Source: Spirobacillus cienkowskii (GTDB lineage Bacteria > Bdellovibrionota_B > Oligoflexia > Silvanigrellales > Silvanigrellaceae). Taken from it: a stretch of DNA of 64,000 nt. The translations under genes and the position numbers were made by a program. Under the pieces are notes generated by a model. That model did no database searches. It was not told the DNA's origin and was given only the letters and a program-made list of their open reading frames with translations. The stretch lies in NCBI RefSeq assembly GCF_037081835.1, contig NZ_CP146516.1, forward strand, positions 1,139,501-1,203,500, written 5' to 3'. The number at the start of each line of letters is the position of its first letter. The stretch's first letter is position 1. Positions 44,623 to 53,129 of the stretch are shown piece after piece.

Positions 44623-45078
44623 ATGGCTGAAACAAAGCGTAAGAAAGCAAGCGCAAAAAAGTCTGGTACAAAAAAAGCAACAAAGAAGGCTGGTAAAAAA
44701 ACTGTAGCAAAGAAAAAGAAAGTTGCTGGTAAAAAAACAGCTAAAAAGACGACAACAAAGAAAAAAGTAAGCAAAAAGGTTTCTAAAAAAGGAACAAAGA
44801 AAAAAACTGCAAAAAAAGTTGCTGGTAAGAAAAAAACGACAAAGCGTGGTCGTCCAACTAAAACATCTGCTGCAAAGAAACGCGGTCGTCCATCTAAATC
44901 ATCAACAAAGAAACGCGGTCGTCCTAAGAAGGCTGTCGTGAAAACTCCAAAGAAACGCGGTCGTCCTAGTAAACTTGATAAATTAAAACAATCAATGAGA
45001 AGAGGTCGTCCAAGAAAATCTTCATCAGATAAGTCTTCAAATTCAAATGAAGTTATGACTGAAGAAGGAGCTGTATAA
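44623..45078 (+). CDS. histone H1-like DNA-binding protein with five AT hooks
   Basis: The 151-residue protein is extremely basic. Residues 1-73 are Lys/Ala/Thr-rich like the tail of histone H1 and bacterial H1-like proteins. Residues 74-132 contain five RGRP cores (KRGRPTK, KRGRPSK, KRGRPKK, KRGRPSK, RRGRPRK), each a classic AT hook that inserts into the minor groove of AT-rich DNA. The C-terminus is short and acidic. The ATG at 44623 follows AAGGAG by eight bases. In such an AT-rich genome it is a plausible nucleoid protein. The long reading frame on the opposite strand is an artefact of its lysine codons. Confidence 0.9.
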   Translation: MAETKRKKASAKKSGTKKATKKAGKKTVAKKKKVAGKKTAKKTTTKKKVSKKVSKKGTKKKTAKKVAGKKKTTKRGRPTKTSAAKKRGRPSKSSTKKRGRPKKAVVKTPKKRGRPSKLDKLKQSMRRGRPRKSSSDKSSNSNEVMTEEGAV

Positions 45079-45079
45079 C

Positions 45080-45113
45080 AAACACAAAAATACTCAGCTG
45101 TATTTTTGTGTTT
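45080..45113 (+). terminator. intrinsic terminator of the AT-hook gene
   Basis: AAACACAAAAATAC at 45080-45093 pairs perfectly with GTATTTTTGTGTTT at 45100-45113 around a six-base loop, followed by TATTTCTCTTT. It starts one base after the AT-hook stop codon and ends ten bases before mutY. Confidence 0.75.
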
Positions 45114-45123
45114 ATTTCTCTTT

Positions 45124-46191
45124 ATGTCGCAATTTACCCAAAACTTATTAGCCTGGTACACAATTCATAAAAGAAAATTTCCATGGCGTGAAAATATTAA
45201 TGTTTATCATACCTGGATTTGTGAAATAATGAGTCAACAGACAACTATTTCTGTTGTGTTACCTCGCTTTAAAAAATTTATTTCTGAATTACCAAACTTA
45301 AATTTGTTGGCTGAATGTTCTGATGAAAAACTAAGAGAACTTTGGGCTGGTCTTGGCTATTATGCTAGAGCTAGAAATTTAAGAATTGGTGCAAAATATA
45401 TAATTGAAGAACACAATTCAGATTTTCCTAAAAAAAGGGATGACTGGTTAAAAGTTCCTGGCTGTGGTCATTATACAGCTTCCATTATTTCTAGTATTTG
45501 TTTTAATGAGCGTGTTGCGTGTGTTGATGGAAATGTGATTCGTGTTGTAAGTCGTTTACTTAATTTGCAATCCAATGTTTGGAATCGTCAGGGTCAAAAT
45601 CAAATTTTAAGTTTTGTCACCCATAAAATTTCAGATAACAATCCAGGTGATTTTAATCAAGCAATGATGGATTTGGGTGCAATGGTTTGTAAAAAAAGTA
45701 ATCCAAATTGTTTTGAATGTCCGGTTAATAAATTTTGTTTGGCTTATAAAAATAATTCTGTGAGCTTATGTCCTCCTGTAAAACCAAGAAAAACGACTCA
45801 GTTAGAATCTGTATTTGTTTTTGTGTTTAAAAATACGAGTCGTTTAGAATATTCTTTGGTTGAAAGAAAAAATGGACTATTAAGTAATACAAAAGGATTT
45901 CCACTCGTATGCTCTCGAGATGGTTTTTCACTACAAGATTTATTATTGAAATTTAAAAAATTTGGTTTAGCAGCTAATTATCTTGAGAATAATTTTAAAC
46001 ACTTAATCACTCACCATAAAATTACTGGTCACGTTATTTTAATAGAAGATGCAAACCCAAAATTATTAAAAGATCTTTTTAAAGAGCTCTCTTTTTCCCA
46101 GTCAGAAGAGTGGATTTCTTTACCTAACTTAAAGCAGAATTTGTCATCGTCTCTTGACCTTAAGGTATTAAAAATCCTATCCTCAATTTAG
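45124..46191 (+). CDS. mutY: A/G-specific adenine glycosylase
   Basis: MutY removes adenine mispaired with 8-oxoguanine. The protein of about 355 residues has FPWRENINVYHTWICEIMSQQT, the helix-hairpin-helix KVPGCGHYTASII, the catalytic Asp in ACVDGNVIRV, and the [4Fe-4S] ligands C-x6-C-x2-C-x5-C in CKKSNPNCFECPVNKFC. The C-terminal NUDIX-like domain is present. The ATG at 45124 has no visible ribosome site and lies just after the terminator of the preceding gene; a TTG at 45106 would fall inside the hairpin. Confidence 0.9.
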   Translation: MSQFTQNLLAWYTIHKRKFPWRENINVYHTWICEIMSQQTTISVVLPRFKKFISELPNLNLLAECSDEKLRELWAGLGYYARARNLRIGAKYIIEEHNSDFPKKRDDWLKVPGCGHYTASIISSICFNERVACVDGNVIRVVSRLLNLQSNVWNRQGQNQILSFVTHKISDNNPGDFNQAMMDLGAMVCKKSNPNCFECPVNKFCLAYKNNSVSLCPPVKPRKTTQLESVFVFVFKNTSRLEYSLVERKNGLLSNTKGFPLVCSRDGFSLQDLLLKFKKFGLAANYLENNFKHLITHHKITGHVILIEDANPKLLKDLFKELSFSQSEEWISLPNLKQNLSSSLDLKVLKILSSI

Positions 46192-46219
46192 CTGTATGCG
46201 ATTTTGAGGAGGTTAAAGC

Positions 46220-47713
46220 ATGTCTCTAAATTTAAATCTCATTCCTCCGTATATTAATGGTAATTTTTACGCAACTCATAAATTAGAAAAAATTTTTTCA
46301 ATTCAAAATCCTGCTAATCCAATTGATATTTTAGCAACCGCATGTTGGAGCAAGGAGTTGGTTGATCCTGTGATTCAAGGAATGAAATCAGCGCAAAAAA
46401 AATTTCGTTCCACATCATTAGACGAACGTTTAGGTTACATAAAAAAACTCATTGGCTTTTTAAAAGAAAATTCAGAAGAAATTAAAAGTAACATGATGTT
46501 AGAGCTTGCGCGTTCGCGTATTGCCGTTGAACAAGAATGGGACTTATGCGAAAAGTTATTTTATTCTGTTTCCGAGTTTTGTAGACAAGCGCTCTCAATA
46601 AAAAGAGATGAAGAAGGTTGGGAATGGCAATATGCACCGTTAGGGCTCGTTCTCGTATCGTCAAATATTGCGTTACCTGTTTATTCTTTACTTTGTAGCG
46701 TGTTGCCTTCGCTTGCTGCTGGCAATGCAGTGTGTATGCAACCTTCGTCTCATTGTTTACTTTCAGGTTCATTGCTTGCGAGTGGTTTTCATCAAGCCTC
46801 GTTTCCACCTGGAGTCATTCAAATTGTTTATGGTGATTTTGAAGTTTTTCGTCGGTTAGTGTTAAGTCATCAATTTGATACAATTTTATATACGGGCGGA
46901 GAAGAAAGTCTCGAACAAATTCGACGCGATACGTCAAATCAACAAAACGCGAGATTGGTTTTGTGTGGTGGCGGAAAAAATGCGGCACTCGTCACTCAGT
47001 CTGCTGATTTACAAAAAGCAATTGCAAAAATAATTTATGGTGCATGTTTGGATGCGGGTCAAAGATTAGAATCGACAAACTTAGTGTTTATTGAAAAACC
47101 AATTTTTACTGAGTTTCAAGAAAATTTTGTTAATGCAATTAAAGCAATGCCTATTGGTGCACGAGAAGATCTTTCTCGCTCGGATATTCATGTTATGGAG
47201 CCGCTCTGTAGCTCCAATTCGTGGGAAAGATTTTTAAGGTTTCAAGGAATTGCCGCACGAGAATCGGATGAAACCTTGCGTTGGGGAAAGCCAATTGACA
47301 ATTCAGGTAACGGTTATTTTGTATCACCAGGCGTTCATTACATGAAACCTGAAAAAGTTTTAAAAAGTATTTATGCATCAAATGCTTTTTTTGGCCCTGA
47401 TGTGTGTTTAATTCCGATAGATAATCGTGATGAAATGATCGCCATTTTGGATGAATTGGGTGCAACCCGATGTCTTGGAGTTCATACCCAATATCTTGAA
47501 GAGGTCCATGAAATTCGCAAACGTTCTGCAGTTCCGTCTATTTTGTGGAATGCAGCAACAATAAAATTGAACCCACTTTTACCAAGTATTGGGCGTGGTA
47601 AAGCTGGCAATAGTTACATTACGGGAGTTCGATTTTTGCTTTCTACTGTGTATCCTCAAGTTCTTAATCTTGCAAAGTCCAATGTGTTAGAAAACGAGAC
47701 GAAAACGATATAA
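46220..47713 (+). CDS. aldehyde dehydrogenase family protein lacking catalytic residues
   Basis: The 497-residue protein has the full length and fold pattern of NAD(P)-dependent aldehyde dehydrogenases, most like the succinylglutamate-semialdehyde (AstD) group: APLGLVLVSSNIALPVYSL, LAAGNAV, ILYTGGEES. In active enzymes the base Glu lies in ELGGK and the nucleophile Cys lies 34 residues later in GQxC. Here the segments are LCGGGKN and AGQRLES, so the Glu position is Cys249 and the Cys position is Leu283, exactly 34 apart. The oxyanion Asn (149) remains. The protein is therefore probably a pseudoenzyme that binds nucleotide or acts structurally. GGAGG lies upstream. Confidence 0.85.
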   Translation: MSLNLNLIPPYINGNFYATHKLEKIFSIQNPANPIDILATACWSKELVDPVIQGMKSAQKKFRSTSLDERLGYIKKLIGFLKENSEEIKSNMMLELARSRIAVEQEWDLCEKLFYSVSEFCRQALSIKRDEEGWEWQYAPLGLVLVSSNIALPVYSLLCSVLPSLAAGNAVCMQPSSHCLLSGSLLASGFHQASFPPGVIQIVYGDFEVFRRLVLSHQFDTILYTGGEESLEQIRRDTSNQQNARLVLCGGGKNAALVTQSADLQKAIAKIIYGACLDAGQRLESTNLVFIEKPIFTEFQENFVNAIKAMPIGAREDLSRSDIHVMEPLCSSNSWERFLRFQGIAARESDETLRWGKPIDNSGNGYFVSPGVHYMKPEKVLKSIYASNAFFGPDVCLIPIDNRDEMIAILDELGATRCLGVHTQYLEEVHEIRKRSAVPSILWNAATIKLNPLLPSIGRGKAGNSYITGVRFLLSTVYPQVLNLAKSNVLENETKTI

Positions 47714-47744
47714 AATAATCCTAAATAAATTTTTAGGAGTCACT

Positions 47745-48839
47745 GTGCCTTTTTTAATTTTACCTCCTACAATGATGATCTCTGAAAATCCTGAAATTAG
47801 TGTTAATATTAAACAATCAGCGCGTGATTATCAGGATAAACAACTCTCACAACTAGGTATTTTGCAATCACAACTGGTGCAAGAAATTAAACAAGGAGCT
47901 TATCGTGGTACTCGAATTTTCTCTTGGAATAAAAAATTTGATGCCTATTTGCCAACTTACTTTGTTTTTCAGGTTGGTCGTGTGCAAAGCCAAGAGTATT
48001 TGAAAGCATCATCTTTAATAAGGTACCAAGATTGTTTGCAATTAGGTTCTGTATGGAATTTTACGCAAAATGTTGCACCATTTCCTTTGCCAGATAGTCA
48101 AAATTCGCTCGAAAATATTGCAAATAGAACATTTCTAAATTTATCACCAGTTAAAGTGAATTCGTTTTATGATTTTCAATCTGAAAATCGAATGAGCCAT
48201 ATTTTTGATTTGTTTGTGGGTGAAAAGTTTGCAGAAAAAGGAATTTTGAATGTGACCAATTTATCAAAGATTGTCTGTAAAGGAAATTATCTTTCTGAAT
48301 TAAAAAGTCCATCTCAAGCGCCATTTCCTGGAAGGGCACATCGCTTGATTATTGTGCAAATTGTTTCGCAAATGTCACAAAAAAAATTAAATTGGCCTAC
48401 TGTTACCTATAAATCGCAAATAAACTCTGGTGTATTTGCCGAAAAAAATAAAGAAATTATAAATGTAAATGTTCCGGCTCCTTTTCATCCACAAAATCTG
48501 GCTGAGCAACTGGTTAATAAAGTTTTTCCAGAATTGCATGATTTAAAAAAAGAAGAATTTAAAGTCATTCGTCGTTTTAGAGGTTGGGTATATTTAGATA
48601 GAGGGCGTGCTTACGGTCTTGAAATAGGAATGCGATTAATTGGTCCTAATGACGCGCGTATTCATGTTATTCGTTATTTACCAGAAGTTCAGGGAGAGAT
48701 AGATTCTTCTATTGCATTTATTCGTTATGAAGATGAAAAACGGCCTATTGTTGTAGGCGATGTTTTAAAATTGGATCCTACAACTTTTCCTAAAAAAGTA
48801 ACACCATCAATAAGTCAAGAGAATCAGAGTAATAAATAA
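47745..48839 (+). CDS. hypothetical protein with a C-terminal FlgT-like beta domain
   Basis: I do not recognise this 364-residue protein. It starts GTG behind AGGAG and has no signal peptide. Near residue 280 is GWVYLDRGRAYGLEIGMRLIG, followed by VGDVLKLDP. This pattern (a strand, then GxxxGLxxGMxL) recalls the C-terminal domain of FlgT and other outer-membrane-associated proteins. A related pattern appears at the end of the lipoprotein at 54829. It follows the aldehyde dehydrogenase homologue by 31 bp in the same direction. Confidence 0.55.
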   Translation: MPFLILPPTMMISENPEISVNIKQSARDYQDKQLSQLGILQSQLVQEIKQGAYRGTRIFSWNKKFDAYLPTYFVFQVGRVQSQEYLKASSLIRYQDCLQLGSVWNFTQNVAPFPLPDSQNSLENIANRTFLNLSPVKVNSFYDFQSENRMSHIFDLFVGEKFAEKGILNVTNLSKIVCKGNYLSELKSPSQAPFPGRAHRLIIVQIVSQMSQKKLNWPTVTYKSQINSGVFAEKNKEIINVNVPAPFHPQNLAEQLVNKVFPELHDLKKEEFKVIRRFRGWVYLDRGRAYGLEIGMRLIGPNDARIHVIRYLPEVQGEIDSSIAFIRYEDEKRPIVVGDVLKLDPTTFPKKVTPSISQENQSNK

Positions 48840-48864
48840 TCTTGTACACTTATTTTGTTGTTGT

Positions 48865-48893
48865 TTGCAGTTCGACTATTTTGGTGTTTTAAT
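48865..48893 (+). promoter_or_regulatory. probable sigma-70 promoter of the superoxide dismutase gene
   Basis: TTGCAG (48865-48870) is followed after 17 bases by TTTAAT (48888-48893), 40 bp upstream of the start codon. Confidence 0.5.
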
Positions 48894-48933
48894 AGAAACC
48901 TTCTTGATGATTAGAATAAAGGAGATCATATTT

Positions 48934-49521
48934 ATGGCTAAAGAAATAAGAAGTTTTAAACATTTACTCGGTAAGCTTGATGGAATTAGTGATTCGCAGT
49001 TAGAGGCACATTTTGGATTGTATGAAGGTTATGTAAAAAAACTCAATGAAATTGAAGAAAAATTAGAAAAAATGGATAAATCTTTATCTAATTATAGTTT
49101 CGGTGAGTTTTCTGAGCTTAAAAGACGCCATTGTGTTCCTTACAACGGAACGTATTTGCATGAAATGTATTTTGACAACTTACAAGCCAATGGCGCGCCT
49201 TCGCAGCAGTTTGAAAACCTTGCCAAATCTTCTTTTGGAAGTCTTGATTCTTGGAAAGCCGATGTCAAAGCGACAGGGCTTGCGGTGCCAGGATGGGTTG
49301 TCACATGTATTGAGACCACCTCAGGTAAATTAAAAAATGTGCAAATTATGGAACATCACATTGGTTTTCCATTAAATCACATCCCAATTCTTGTTATGGA
49401 TACATGGGAGCATGCTTTTTTTCTAGATTTTAAAGCAAATCGTGGATCTTATATTGATACTTTCTTTAAAAATATCAATTGGTTTGTTGTTAATGATCGC
49501 TTGTCACAAATTAAAGCTTAA
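48934..49521 (+). CDS. divergent Fe/Mn superoxide dismutase
   Basis: The 195-residue protein has the Fe/Mn superoxide dismutase fold. The four metal ligands can be placed at His26 (EAHFGLYEGY), His76 (YLHEMYF), Asp156 and His160 (DTWEHAFFLDF). The N-terminal helix, normally HHGKHHQTYV, is HFGLYEGYV, one residue shorter and with Tyr in place of the second His, while the gateway Tyr remains. This may be a separate subfamily. The start ATG at 48934 follows AAAGGAG by eight bases. Its stop overlaps that of the ABC permease at a shared TTAA. Confidence 0.82.
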   Translation: MAKEIRSFKHLLGKLDGISDSQLEAHFGLYEGYVKKLNEIEEKLEKMDKSLSNYSFGEFSELKRRHCVPYNGTYLHEMYFDNLQANGAPSQQFENLAKSSFGSLDSWKADVKATGLAVPGWVVTCIETTSGKLKNVQIMEHHIGFPLNHIPILVMDTWEHAFFLDFKANRGSYIDTFFKNINWFVVNDRLSQIKA

Positions 49522-50192
49522 TTTTTATTAACAGAGCGAGAATATATTTTTTGAAATGCAATTAAAAAAATGATTGAGTAGCCCGTTAACCACAAGCTTG
49601 GGGTTAACGGGTTTATTAATGGGTTAATATGCGAAAAAGAAAGCTGTGCCCATTGATAGGTAGGAATAAATTCTCGTGCAATTCCAAAAATTCCAGAGTC
49701 AGGTAAGGCAAAAGCACCAAAAAGCAACAGCAAGTTTAATAAGGTGAATATACTGCGAGAAGATTCTGGAGTTGTTGCATAACCAATAGTCATTCCTAAA
49801 AGTGCCATTGGAATTGCACCAAGTAATGCAATCATACTAAAAAATAATAAATTATCTGGTGATAAATGCATGTTTAAAATAAAAATAGAAACGATTGAGA
49901 GAGAAATAATATTAGCAAGTGAGAGCATTAAAGTATGCAGTATTCGACCTAAGATCATCGGTAAAATGTTAACTGGCAAAGTTCTTAAATATTTTGCCCA
50001 TTCTGAGTTTTTTTCTTGTGTGACTCCCATCCCCAAAAGCATCAGTGCAACGGTTTGAACGGAATAATTAAAAAATACAATCACCGCCCCCAATTGATTT
50101 TTTCCCTCCCATTGATGAGCAAACAATAAAAGCATTAAAGGTGGAAAAATTAATGTAAAAAATAACGCGGGTATATTACGTACTGTACCCAA
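49518..50192 (-). CDS. ABC-2 type transporter permease
   Basis: This protein of about 224 residues has six hydrophobic helices, with LIFPPLMLLLFAHQW near the N-terminus and LLLLFGAFALPDSGIF near the C-terminus, as in ABC-2 permeases. It forms an exporter with the ATPase encoded just upstream. The start is uncertain: TTG at 50192 has no ribosome site, and the frame stays open back into the ATPase gene, so the true N-terminus may be about 15 residues longer. The substrate is unknown. Confidence 0.75.
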   Translation of the reverse strand: MGTVRNIPALFFTLIFPPLMLLLFAHQWEGKNQLGAVIVFFNYSVQTVALMLLGMGVTQEKNSEWAKYLRTLPVNILPMILGRILHTLMLSLANIISLSIVSIFILNMHLSPDNLLFFSMIALLGAIPMALLGMTIGYATTPESSRSIFTLLNLLLLFGAFALPDSGIFGIAREFIPTYQWAQLSFSHINPLINPLTPSLWLTGYSIIFLIAFQKIYSRSVNKN

Positions 50193-50223
50193 GAAAAAAA
50201 TTTTAAAATAAAAAAAGCTAGCT

Positions 50224-51120
50224 TCACAAAGTATTTCCTTTAGATAAATTGATAAAAGCAGATTCTAGACTTTCTTTAATGATATTCAAGTTTTTGAATG
50301 GTACTTTATTATTAACGAGTTCATAGATTAATGCATCTGCATTATGAGTTTGAAGAGTGTATTTGGATTCTTCAACTTCAAAAGAAACAACGTGACGGTA
50401 TGTTGCAAAATCCAAATGAGTGCTGGCATAAAACACGATTGTTGCACGTGTTGAGTTTGCCAGTGACTTGATTGCAGCAACAGTATCGTCTGCTATAATT
50501 TTACCATCTTGTAAAAAAATGATTCGAGTTGCAATATTTTCAATTTCATCAAGATAATGTGTTGTTAAAAAAACAGTGTTGCCATTTTTGGAATATTCTT
50601 TAATTGCTTCAAGTAAAATTTTCCGCGAACCCACATCTAACCCTGTTGTTGGCTCGTCAAGACAGACTATTTGTGGATTGCCAATAAAGGCCAGGGCAAG
50701 GGCGAGGCGTCTTTTTTGTCCTCCGGATAACTTAGTGGCTTTTTGATGAAGAAATGAAGAAAGTTCAAATTTTTTAATCATTTCTTTTACAGGTTTGGGA
50801 TTGGGATAATGAGAATGAATAAAATCTAAGATTTCAAAGGTTTTAATTCCTTCTGGAAATTCAAGATTTTGAGGTGTGATTCCAACAGATTTACGGGATT
50901 CTGGGTTTGTGGGGTTGAGTCCAAATAGAGAGATACTTCCCGCTGAAGGTGTTTCGAGTCCAAGCATCATTTTAATTGTTGTTGTTTTGCCTGCTCCATT
51001 GACCCCAAGTAGTACAATGATTTCGTTTTTTGAAACTGTAAAATTGAGTTCAGAAATGATATTTTTTTTGCCATAATTTTTTTTTACATTTTTAAATTCT
51101 AGAATCGCATTGACCGTCAT
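50224..51120 (-). CDS. ABC transporter ATP-binding protein
   Basis: The 298-residue ATPase has Walker A GVNGAGKTTT near residue 39, the signature LSGGQKRRLALA near 133, Walker B IVCLDEPTTGLD near 154, and the switch His in TTHYLDE. It resembles drug- and lipid-export ATPases (CcmA/DrrA type) that pair with ABC-2 permeases, and the permease follows it. A C-terminal domain of about 80 residues has no motif I can name. Confidence 0.9.
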   Translation of the reverse strand: MTVNAILEFKNVKKNYGKKNIISELNFTVSKNEIIVLLGVNGAGKTTTIKMMLGLETPSAGSISLFGLNPTNPESRKSVGITPQNLEFPEGIKTFEILDFIHSHYPNPKPVKEMIKKFELSSFLHQKATKLSGGQKRRLALALAFIGNPQIVCLDEPTTGLDVGSRKILLEAIKEYSKNGNTVFLTTHYLDEIENIATRIIFLQDGKIIADDTVAAIKSLANSTRATIVFYASTHLDFATYRHVVSFEVEESKYTLQTHNADALIYELVNNKVPFKNLNIIKESLESAFINLSKGNTL

Positions 51121-51349
51121 ATGTGCCCCCCATGACTATGCAGATCTATTGCTTTTTCGAATTAGAAGCAAGCACAGGTATTTTGATTCTTATCTGATTT
51201 TATCATTTTAATAATTTAAATTAACGAATATTTAACAAAAAACTCCTATCATTTTTTTGTCGCAAATCTTTTATTAGTTATGAAAAGAATTAGTTTAATC
51301 TATCAATAGCAATTAGAAAAAGCCACTTTGTTAGCAAACTGAGGAAACA

Positions 51350-52942
51350 ATGCGGAAAATATTTATTACGTTATCTATATTTTTAATATTGCTGAATATT
51401 ATTTCTATTTTTGTTTTTCCCTGGTTTTTATTGTCGCTAATCATTATACTGCCAATCATATTTCTTGGTATTCATGATTTGCTGCAAACAGCACATACGT
51501 TAAAACGAAATTTTCCTGTGATTGGCCATGCCCGTTATTTATTAGAAACGATACGTCCAGAAATTTATCAATATTTTGTAGAATCGGACACAGAAGGTGT
51601 GCCATTTAACCGGGAGCAGAGAACAGTTGTCTATCAACGCGCAAAAGGAACAAGAGACTCTGTTCCTTTTGGGACAAAGAAGAATGTCTATCAAGTGGGT
51701 TATGAATGGGTCAATCATTCTCTCCAACCTTCTAAAATGCATATTAAAAATTTAAGAATTCAGATTGGTGGAAGAGATTGCTTACAACCCTATACCGCAA
51801 GTTTATTAAACATTTCTGCAATGAGTTATGGTTCGTTAAGTAAAAATGCGATTCTTGCCTTAAATGGTGGAGCAAAGGATGGAGGGTTTGCCCATAATAC
51901 TGGAGAAGGAGGCTTGACTCCTTATCACCTGCAAAATGGTGGTGATATTATTTGGCAAATTGGGACAGGCTATTTTGGTTGCCGCAATCTTGATGGGACA
52001 TTTAATGAACTTGAGTTTATTAAAAAAGCTGCACACACGCCACAAATTAAAATGATTGAAATTAAACTTTCTCAAGGGGCAAAGCCTGGGCATGGTGGAA
52101 TTTTGCCAGCAAAAAAGGTAACCCCTGAAATTGCACAAATACGAGGTGTACCGCTTGGCAAAGACGTGCTTTCTCCTCCCGCGCATTCTGCATTCACTAC
52201 GCCCACTGAAATGATGTATTTTGTTGGTAAACTCAGAAAAATATCAGGTGGGAAACCAGTTGGTCTGAAATTTTGCCTTGGCAATAAATGGGAATTTATT
52301 GCCCTCTGCAAGGCAATGTTACTCACAAACATCACACCAGATTATATTTCAATTGATGGATCTGAAGGAGGGACAGGTGCTGCTCCATTAGAGTTTACAA
52401 ACTCAGTTGGCACTCCAGGAATTGATGCGTTAATGTTTGTGCATAATAGCTTGGTAGGCTTTGGATTGAGAAAAAAAATTAGAATTATGTCTTCCGGAAA
52501 AGTAACAACTGGTTTTGAAATGATAAAATTAATAGCTCTGGGTGCAGATTTGGTTTATTCGGCTCGAGGTATGATGCTGGCTTTAGGCTGTATTCAGGCT
52601 CTCAAATGCAACGCGAATGATTGTCCTACTGGGATTGCAACCCAAGATCCGGAGTTTATGCAAGGGTTAGTTGTTACAGAAAAAAGAAAAAGAGTTTCGC
52701 ATTTTCATAGTGAAACAATAAAAAGTATGGTTGAAATAATAGAAGCAATGGGTTTAGAAGGCACTCATGAACTGCGTCCTTGGCATGTGATGCGTAGAAT
52801 TAGTGATACAGAATCAAGGAGCTACGCTGAATTGTTTGAATATATTCCTGAAGGGTCATTGTTAGGCTCTGATATTCCACGTTCTTTTGAAGCGGTTGTA
52901 AAACTTGCAACCCCCGAAAGCTTTAGGCCATTATTTGTTTAA
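51350..52942 (+). CDS. membrane-anchored FMN-binding glutamate synthase family protein
   Basis: This 530-residue protein has two N-terminal transmembrane helices (about residues 4-45) followed by a glutamate-synthase FMN/TIM-barrel domain: SAMSYGSLSKNAILALN, NTGEGG, KLSQGAKPGHGG, SIDGSEGGTGAAP. The [3Fe-4S] cysteines are kept in CIQALKCNANDCPTG (C-x5-C-x4-C). It lacks the glutaminase and other domains of full glutamate synthase. Such stand-alone proteins are common but their reaction is not established. It is monocistronic, with a possible ribosome site (GAGGAAAC) before the ATG. Confidence 0.85.
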   Translation: MRKIFITLSIFLILLNIISIFVFPWFLLSLIIILPIIFLGIHDLLQTAHTLKRNFPVIGHARYLLETIRPEIYQYFVESDTEGVPFNREQRTVVYQRAKGTRDSVPFGTKKNVYQVGYEWVNHSLQPSKMHIKNLRIQIGGRDCLQPYTASLLNISAMSYGSLSKNAILALNGGAKDGGFAHNTGEGGLTPYHLQNGGDIIWQIGTGYFGCRNLDGTFNELEFIKKAAHTPQIKMIEIKLSQGAKPGHGGILPAKKVTPEIAQIRGVPLGKDVLSPPAHSAFTTPTEMMYFVGKLRKISGGKPVGLKFCLGNKWEFIALCKAMLLTNITPDYISIDGSEGGTGAAPLEFTNSVGTPGIDALMFVHNSLVGFGLRKKIRIMSSGKVTTGFEMIKLIALGADLVYSARGMMLALGCIQALKCNANDCPTGIATQDPEFMQGLVVTEKRKRVSHFHSETIKSMVEIIEAMGLEGTHELRPWHVMRRISDTESRSYAELFEYIPEGSLLGSDIPRSFEAVVKLATPESFRPLFV

Positions 52943-53099
52943 GTTTTTAACCTTTATTTATAGTGATTTTTGGCAGTATTCACTATGTATTTATTATATT
53001 TAAGAAATTAATAAAATCTAATAGTTTTTAATTTTTTAATAGGGCTTTTAAAAAATATAACTTTAATTTTTTTTTTATAAAAACTGTAGTACGGTGCGT

Positions 53100-53119
53100 G
53101 CGCAACGATTTTTTTGCGC
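53100..53119 (+). promoter_or_regulatory. hairpin beside the ribosome site of the second APC permease
   Basis: GCGCAA at 53100-53105 pairs with TTGCGC at 53114-53119. The GAGG ribosome site starts directly after the stem, so folding could hinder initiation. The stem is only six base pairs. Confidence 0.3.
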
Positions 53120-53129
53120 GAGGATTTAA

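Noticed and set aside
44556-45161. A 201-codon open frame on the minus strand opposite the AT-hook protein
   Set aside because: It is made of Phe/Leu/Val runs that mirror lysine codons of the real gene and has no ribosome site; its composition is an artefact.
51131-51196. A 21-codon frame upstream of the glutamate-synthase-like gene
   Set aside because: No Shine-Dalgarno sequence before the ATG, unlike the peptide gene at 59098.
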